Shown here: piece by piece, positions 60,141-64,000 of the stretch
How the letters are laid out: every line of letters starts with the position of its first letter
Position numbering within the stretch: position 1 is the stretch's first letter
NCBI RefSeq assembly: GCF_042434095.1
Contig: NZ_JBHLUE010000007.1
Span: forward strand, 28,790 to 92,789
DNA: 64,000 nucleotides
Direction of reading: 5' to 3'
From: KBS50 sp042434095
GTDB lineage: Bacteria; Actinomycetota; Actinomycetes; Mycobacteriales; Micromonosporaceae
Made by a program: the position numbers and the translations under genes
Notes under the pieces: model-generated
Seen by the model: only the letters and a program-made list of their open reading frames with translations
Databases searched by the model: none
What the model was told of the DNA's origin: nothing

Positions 60141-60961
60141 CGTCCTCCGTCGAGCCGGTCCGGCCGGAGCCCGAGTTGGAGGACGCGTTCGACCGGCTGG
60201 TCGAACAGGGCACGGACCGGCTCGCCCGGCCGTGGCCGGCGCTGCTGGTCACCGGGCTGCTGGGCGGGTTGGACGTCGGCACCGGCGTGCTGGCGTACCT
60301 GCTGGTGGAGCACGCCACCGGCCAGCCGCTGCTGGCCGGCCTGGCGTTCTCCATCGGCTTCGTGGCGCTCCTGCTGGCCCGCAGCGAGCTGTTCACCGAG
60401 AACTTCCTGGTGCCGGTGGCCGCGGTGGCGGCCCGGCACGGCACCCTGCTGGAGCTGGCCCGGCTGTGGGCGGTGGCGCTGGTCACCAACCTGGCCGGCG
60501 GCTGGCTGGTCGCCTGGCTGATCACCCGCGGCCTGCCCGAGCTGCGGGAGACCGCCATCGAGGTGGGGACCCACTACGGACACCTGGGGATCAACCTGCG
60601 GTCGTTCACCCTGGCCGTGCTCGCCGGCATGGTGATCACCCTGATGACGCGGATGCAGCACGCCACCGACAATCTGGGCGTACGGATCGTGCCGGCGCTG
60701 CTCTTCGGCGCGCTGCTGGCCGGCGGTCAGCTCTTCCACAGCGTGCTCGACTCGATCCTCATGTTCACGGCGCTGCTGGCCGGCCGGGCGCCGTTCGGCT
60801 ATCTGGACTGGCTCGGCGCGCTGGCCTGGGCCGTCCTCGGGAACCTGGTGGGCGGGGTGGGCCTGGTGGCGTTCGCCCGGCTGGCCCGGGTGCCACACCG
60901 GCTCGCCGCCGAGCGGGCCCGCCAGGCCGGATCACCGGCGGCCGGCAACGACGGCGCCTGA
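60137..60961 (+). CDS. Formate/nitrite transporter (FNT) family protein
   Basis: 274 residues from a GTG overlapping the SDR stop by four bases. Six helices: WPALLVTGLLGGLDVGTGVLAYLLV (helix 1), LLARSELFTENFLVPV (Ser-Glu-Leu-Phe-Thr-Glu-Asn, the FNT omega-loop signature), NLAGGWLVAWLITRG and FHSVLDSILMFTALL. It resembles the YfdC-like branch. It should form a pentameric channel for a small monovalent anion such as formate or nitrite, but its anion is not known. Confidence 0.87.
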   Translation: MTSSVEPVRPEPELEDAFDRLVEQGTDRLARPWPALLVTGLLGGLDVGTGVLAYLLVEHATGQPLLAGLAFSIGFVALLLARSELFTENFLVPVAAVAARHGTLLELARLWAVALVTNLAGGWLVAWLITRGLPELRETAIEVGTHYGHLGINLRSFTLAVLAGMVITLMTRMQHATDNLGVRIVPALLFGALLAGGQLFHSVLDSILMFTALLAGRAPFGYLDWLGALAWAVLGNLVGGVGLVAFARLARVPHRLAAERARQAGSPAAGNDGA

Positions 60962-60986
60962 TCGGCGGGTTGGCGGGTGGGGCGGG

Positions 60987-61961
60987 TCAGCGCGGCGCCA
61001 CCGGCGCCGGCTCCGGCGCGGGCGGTGGCGCCACGGCCGGCGCCGGGGCGCGGCGCAGTTCCTCGACCCGCACCAGGGCCACGCCGGCGATGATGAGCAC
61101 CCCACCGAACAGCTGCACGGTGCTGGGCAGCTCGCCCAGCACCAGCCAGGCGATCAGCACCGCGAACAGCACCTCGGTGAGGCCGACGAACGAGGACAGC
61201 CGGGCGCCGAGCAGCCGGGCCGCGCCGATCCCGGCCACGTACGAGACGACGGCGGCGACCAGGGACAGGCCGAGGACCGGCACGAGCCAGCTCAGCCGGT
61301 GGCCACCGAGGTCGACCTGGCCGAACGTGGCGTGCAACGGCAACACGCGCAGGCCGCCCAGCAGGAGCAGCAGCACGGCGCCGATCGCCATCCCGCCGCA
61401 GGCCAGCGCGACCGGCGGCAGCTGGCTGTCCGTACGGGCCGAGAGCACGAAGTAGGCGGCCAGGCCCACCGCGGCGCCGAGCCCCCACAGCACGCCCACC
61501 GGCCGGATCCCGCCGCCGCCGGTGATGTCCAGCACGAAGGCCAACCCGACGATGGCCGCCGCCGACCCGGCGACGGTCAGCCGGCGCGGCCGCTGGCCGT
61601 GCGCCAGCCAGGTCCAGGCCACCACCAGGATGATGCCGAGATACTCCAGCAGCAGCGCCACCCCGACCGGGAGGAACCGGACCGCGTTGAAGTAGCAGGC
61701 CTGGGCAGCGCCCACGGCGAGCATCCCGAACAGCGCGAGCAGGCCCAGGTTGGCCCGGACCAGCCGCCACCGGCCCCGTACCGACCATGCCGCGGGGACG
61801 GCCAGGACCAGCGCGGCCACGCCGACCCGGACGGCCACGGCCGCCTCGGCCGACCAACCGGCGCCGATGAGCGACCGGGCGAACGTGCCGGAGGTGGCGA
61901 AGGTGGCGGCCGAGAGCAGCGCCAGCCCGAGCCCGATCCCGGCTGAGCGTTGGTGCGGCAT
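60987..61961 (-). CDS. EamA/DMT-superfamily transporter
   Basis: 324 residues, ten hydrophobic helices in two EamA repeats (GIGLGLALLSAATFATSGTFARSLI near 8-32; GVLWGLGAAVGLAAYFVLSARTD near 156-178). GGAGGAG lies just before its ATG. It probably exports a small metabolite. It ends in a Pro/Ala-rich tail. It is divergent from a CGNR regulator across an 80-nt gap, the same layout as the MFS/CGNR pair at 26021-28132. Confidence 0.88.
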   Translation of the reverse strand: MPHQRSAGIGLGLALLSAATFATSGTFARSLIGAGWSAEAAVAVRVGVAALVLAVPAAWSVRGRWRLVRANLGLLALFGMLAVGAAQACYFNAVRFLPVGVALLLEYLGIILVVAWTWLAHGQRPRRLTVAGSAAAIVGLAFVLDITGGGGIRPVGVLWGLGAAVGLAAYFVLSARTDSQLPPVALACGGMAIGAVLLLLLGGLRVLPLHATFGQVDLGGHRLSWLVPVLGLSLVAAVVSYVAGIGAARLLGARLSSFVGLTEVLFAVLIAWLVLGELPSTVQLFGGVLIIAGVALVRVEELRRAPAPAVAPPPAPEPAPVAPR

Positions 61962-62041
61962 GGATCTCCTCCGCCGATCGACGTAATGGGCGAACCCGCC
62001 TTATGCTTGTGACGCTAGGCCGGACGACGACAGGGGTCAAG

Positions 62042-62590
62042 GTGCTTTTTGCTCATGACACCCAATGCGGGTTGATCGCGGCCACCGCGCTGGTGAACAC
62101 CGAGGGCGACGGCCGGGAGGGGCTGCCCGACGTGGCCGCGCTGGACGCCCACTTCGCCGCGTACGGCTGGACCGGCCGGCACGAACGGACCGAGGCCGAG
62201 CTGCACGGCGTGCGCGAGCTACGACCGCGGCTGCGCCGGATCTGGTACGCCGACGAGGACGCCGCGGTGTCCATCGTGAACGGGCTGCTCCGGTCGGCGC
62301 GGGCGCTGCCGCAGCTGATCCGGCACGACGACGAGCCCTACCACCTGCACGCCGTGCCCCGGGACGCGCCGCTGCCCACCCGGATGGCCGTGGAGGCCGC
62401 CATGGCGTTCGTGGACCTGATCCGCGCCGGCGAACTCGACCGGCTGCGCGTCTGCGCCTATCCCGGCTGCGGCAACGTGCTAATCGACCTGTCCCGCAAC
62501 CGGTGCCGGCGGTTCTGCGACGCGGGCTGCGGCAACCGGGCCGCCGTCGGCGCGTACCGGGCGCGGCGGGCCGCCGAGCGGGAGCCTTGA
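62042..62590 (+). CDS. CGNR zinc-finger/ABATE-domain regulator (second copy)
   Basis: 182 residues from a GTG (no good ribosome-binding site). The N-terminal ABATE region has ATALVNTEGDGREGLPD; the finger CAYPGCGNVLIDLSRNRCRRFCDAGCGNRAAVGAYRARR keeps CGNR intact. TCGACG-18-TATGCT (61978-62007) is a possible promoter, with GGCG-AACC-CGCC between the boxes as a possible operator. It is divergent from the DMT exporter and probably controls it. Confidence 0.85.
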   Translation: MLFAHDTQCGLIAATALVNTEGDGREGLPDVAALDAHFAAYGWTGRHERTEAELHGVRELRPRLRRIWYADEDAAVSIVNGLLRSARALPQLIRHDDEPYHLHAVPRDAPLPTRMAVEAAMAFVDLIRAGELDRLRVCAYPGCGNVLIDLSRNRCRRFCDAGCGNRAAVGAYRARRAAEREP

Positions 62591-62809
62591 CCGGCCCCGC
62601 GGAAGGCAGCGGCGCGGGTCACCCACCCGGGGAGCGGTTCCGGTAGCATCGGTGGTGGGCGGAGCGCACGCCCGCGCCCAGTGCGGTTGCCCCACGCCGG
62701 CCGCACACCGGGGCCAAGAGGCACGGACTCAGCGCGTCGATGTCCGCTGCGCGGCGGTGGTGTGCCGCCCGGTTCGGCGGGGAGCGTGGGGCCTCGCCGG
62801 AGGTCGGTC

Positions 62810-63778
62810 ATGACTGACAAGAAGACACGCCGCGCCCGCCCCGACCGGGCCCGCAGGCGGGCAATCCGCGCGCACGCCCGGCTCACCGGGGTGCCCTACT
62901 CGGTCGCCGCCCGCCAGCTCGCGGTGAGCCGGCGTACCGCCGCCGACCTGCGCGCCGGTGAGACGGTGGCCAACTGCGGCCGTACGGTCTACCCTGCCGC
63001 CGTGCACGACCTGGGCCGCTGGTCGATTCAACGGCGGGAGCGGCGCTCGGCCGACGAGAAGGTCCGGGACACCCACCTGGCCGGTCTGCTGCCGGCCGGC
63101 CGCGCCCAGCACCTGGCGGACCGGTTCCCGCCGACCCGGGGCCCCGCCGGCAGCGGGGTGGGCCCGCTGTATTCCGGCGACGGACGGGCGGAGCTGCTCG
63201 CGATGCTCTACCTGCATGTCGGCGCCCTGGCCCCCGGACTGGTGCCGGCAGCCGGGGAGCTGGCCTGGACCGCCCGGCTGGGCGAGGAGACGGCCGTCGA
63301 CCTCGCCTGCACCGATCTGGATCGGGCCGTCCGGCACCTGCTGGACGGCAACCGGGCCCGGCTCTGGCTGCTGCTCGGCGCGGCGCTGGAAGCCGGCGAG
63401 GCGGACCCGGGCTGGCCCCTGCGGCGGGAGGCCGTCCGGCTGGCCGCGCACTACCGCGCGATGATGGCCATCGGGTGGGGGCCGGAGGGCGAGCCGGACG
63501 TTCCGGGGCCGCCGTTCGAGGGCGTACGGCAGATCCTCGACGCGCTGCTGGTGGTGGGCGATGACGGCCACGCGCCGGGGACCCGGGTGCGGACGCCGGC
63601 GGCCGGGTGGAGCGGCACGGTCGTGGGGCTGCGGTGGGCCGCCGTCGGCCCGCCGGTGGAATACACGGTACGCCCGGACGGCGCCGGGCAGACCGTGCCG
63701 GTGCAACCCGAGGCCCTGATCGTCCTGCCCGACCAGGAGACCGATCTGCGTCCCCTGGTCGACGTCGACGTCGGCTGA
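62810..63778 (+). CDS. Hypothetical protein with HTH-like N-terminus
   Basis: 322 residues, GGAGG about 8 nt before the ATG. The first ~60 residues are very basic (KKTRRARPDRARRRAIRAH) and contain YSVAARQLAVSRRTAADLR, which may be a helix-turn-helix-like segment. The middle (about 125-230) is helical (LLAMLYLHVGALAPGLVP), the end beta-rich (PGTRVRTPAAGWSGTVVGL, a small SH3-like barrel). I do not recognise a family. The 219-nt upstream gap has no other gene. Confidence 0.7.
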   Translation: MTDKKTRRARPDRARRRAIRAHARLTGVPYSVAARQLAVSRRTAADLRAGETVANCGRTVYPAAVHDLGRWSIQRRERRSADEKVRDTHLAGLLPAGRAQHLADRFPPTRGPAGSGVGPLYSGDGRAELLAMLYLHVGALAPGLVPAAGELAWTARLGEETAVDLACTDLDRAVRHLLDGNRARLWLLLGAALEAGEADPGWPLRREAVRLAAHYRAMMAIGWGPEGEPDVPGPPFEGVRQILDALLVVGDDGHAPGTRVRTPAAGWSGTVVGLRWAAVGPPVEYTVRPDGAGQTVPVQPEALIVLPDQETDLRPLVDVDVG

Positions 63779-63792
63779 GGGGTCCCGTCCGC

Positions 63793-63846
63793 CCTCGGGG
63801 CGGGGGTCCGCGCCACCCGTGGGCGCACCGGACCCCCGCCCCGAGG
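63793..63846. terminator. Perfect 18-bp stem, bidirectional terminator
   Basis: CCTCGGGGCGGGGGTCCG (63793-63810), an 18-nt loop with its own GC pairing, and the exact complement (63829-63846). It lies between the convergent hypothetical gene and clpC. Confidence 0.9.
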
Positions 63847-63851
63847 CGCGG

Positions 63852-64000
63852 TCAGCCGATAACGGCGCTGTCGTCGAGGTCGGCCGGGACCGCGTCCGGC
63901 ACCTCGACCGGCTTCTCGGCCCCCCGGAACACCAGCTTGGACTTGTCGGTGTTCTCCGGGTCGCCCTCGCAGTCGACCACCACGATCTGACCCGGGGTCA
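63852..64000 (-). CDS. clpC: ATP-dependent Clp protease ATP-binding subunit ClpC, C-terminal fragment
   Basis: The last ~49 residues of a minus-strand gene entering from the right: PGQIVVVDCEGDPENTDKSK then LVFRGAEKPVEVPDAVPADL. The PGQIVVVD...LVFRGAEKP pattern matches the C-terminal edge of actinobacterial ClpC after its D2-small domain; the tail is variable in this family. The AAA+ parts are outside the window, so the call rests on this short stretch. Confidence 0.7.
   Translation of the reverse strand, partial: TPGQIVVVDCEGDPENTDKSKLVFRGAEKPVEVPDAVPADLDDSAVIG

Overview
The window is very GC-rich, with strong G/C preference at third codon positions, many GTG starts, GTGA/ATGA start-stop overlaps, twin-arginine and lipobox signal peptides, several probable leaderless genes and CGNR/ABATE regulators. 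It is an actinobacterial chromosome. A paired intergenic element around GAAGGG-G-CCCTTC at 28199-28250 resembles a dispersed repeat I recall from Micromonosporaceae, so that family is the best guess. There are no phage, IS, CRISPR or RNA genes that I can support. No RNA-gene search was possible.

Layout. 1-12013 is a carbohydrate region: the tail of a FadR-type GntR regulator, three secreted glycosidases (GH29 fucosidase-like, GH54 arabinofuranosidase-like, and a clan GH-A enzyme, each with a ricin-type lectin module), then a sugar ABC importer without its own ATPase, a GH63-like cytoplasmic glycosidase and a LacI regulator. LacI-type palindromes lie just downstream of the -10 boxes of the GH-A gene, the ABC operon and lacI itself, which suggests one autoregulated regulon. 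12216-16278 holds a GNAT, a TetR/NAD(P)-binding-protein divergent pair with two operator copies, a methyltransferase and a secreted phosphoesterase lipoprotein. 16351-22542 is a complete oligopeptide ABC importer operon. 23022-28132 holds a Ser/Thr kinase, a D,D-carboxypeptidase, and an MFS exporter divergent from a CGNR regulator. 28383-31523 is gluconate kinase plus permease.

31580-43753 is mixed: a PAS/GAF/SpoIIE phosphatase, a methyltransferase, an AraC+VOC pair, TspO, NDH-2, a hemerythrin with a stress-sigma-like promoter, an M36 metalloprotease, a GNAT and an AMIN-like secreted protein. 43839-47287 is a response regulator/histidine kinase/GerMN lipoprotein operon reminiscent of mtrA-mtrB-lpqB. 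47397-53232 holds a sorbosone-type dehydrogenase, a DUF222-HNH protein, a MerR-VOC fusion, a P-loop kinase overlapping glutathione peroxidase, and a small hypothetical. 53220-57271 holds a Tet(M)/OtrA-like GTPase with a leader ORF and a downstream overlapping small gene, then a TIG-domain membrane protein. 57521-64000 holds a small acidic protein with a peptidoglycan-binding protein, a membrane protein, an SDR/FNT overlapping pair, a DMT exporter divergent from a second CGNR regulator, a hypothetical, and the C-terminus of ClpC.

No wholly new multi-gene system is obvious. The most informative novelties are regulatory: the LacI operator set, the 36-bp repeat promoter shared by the CGNR/MFS pair (both probably leaderless), the TetR double operator, and the leader ORF overlapping the ribosomal-protection-like GTPase.
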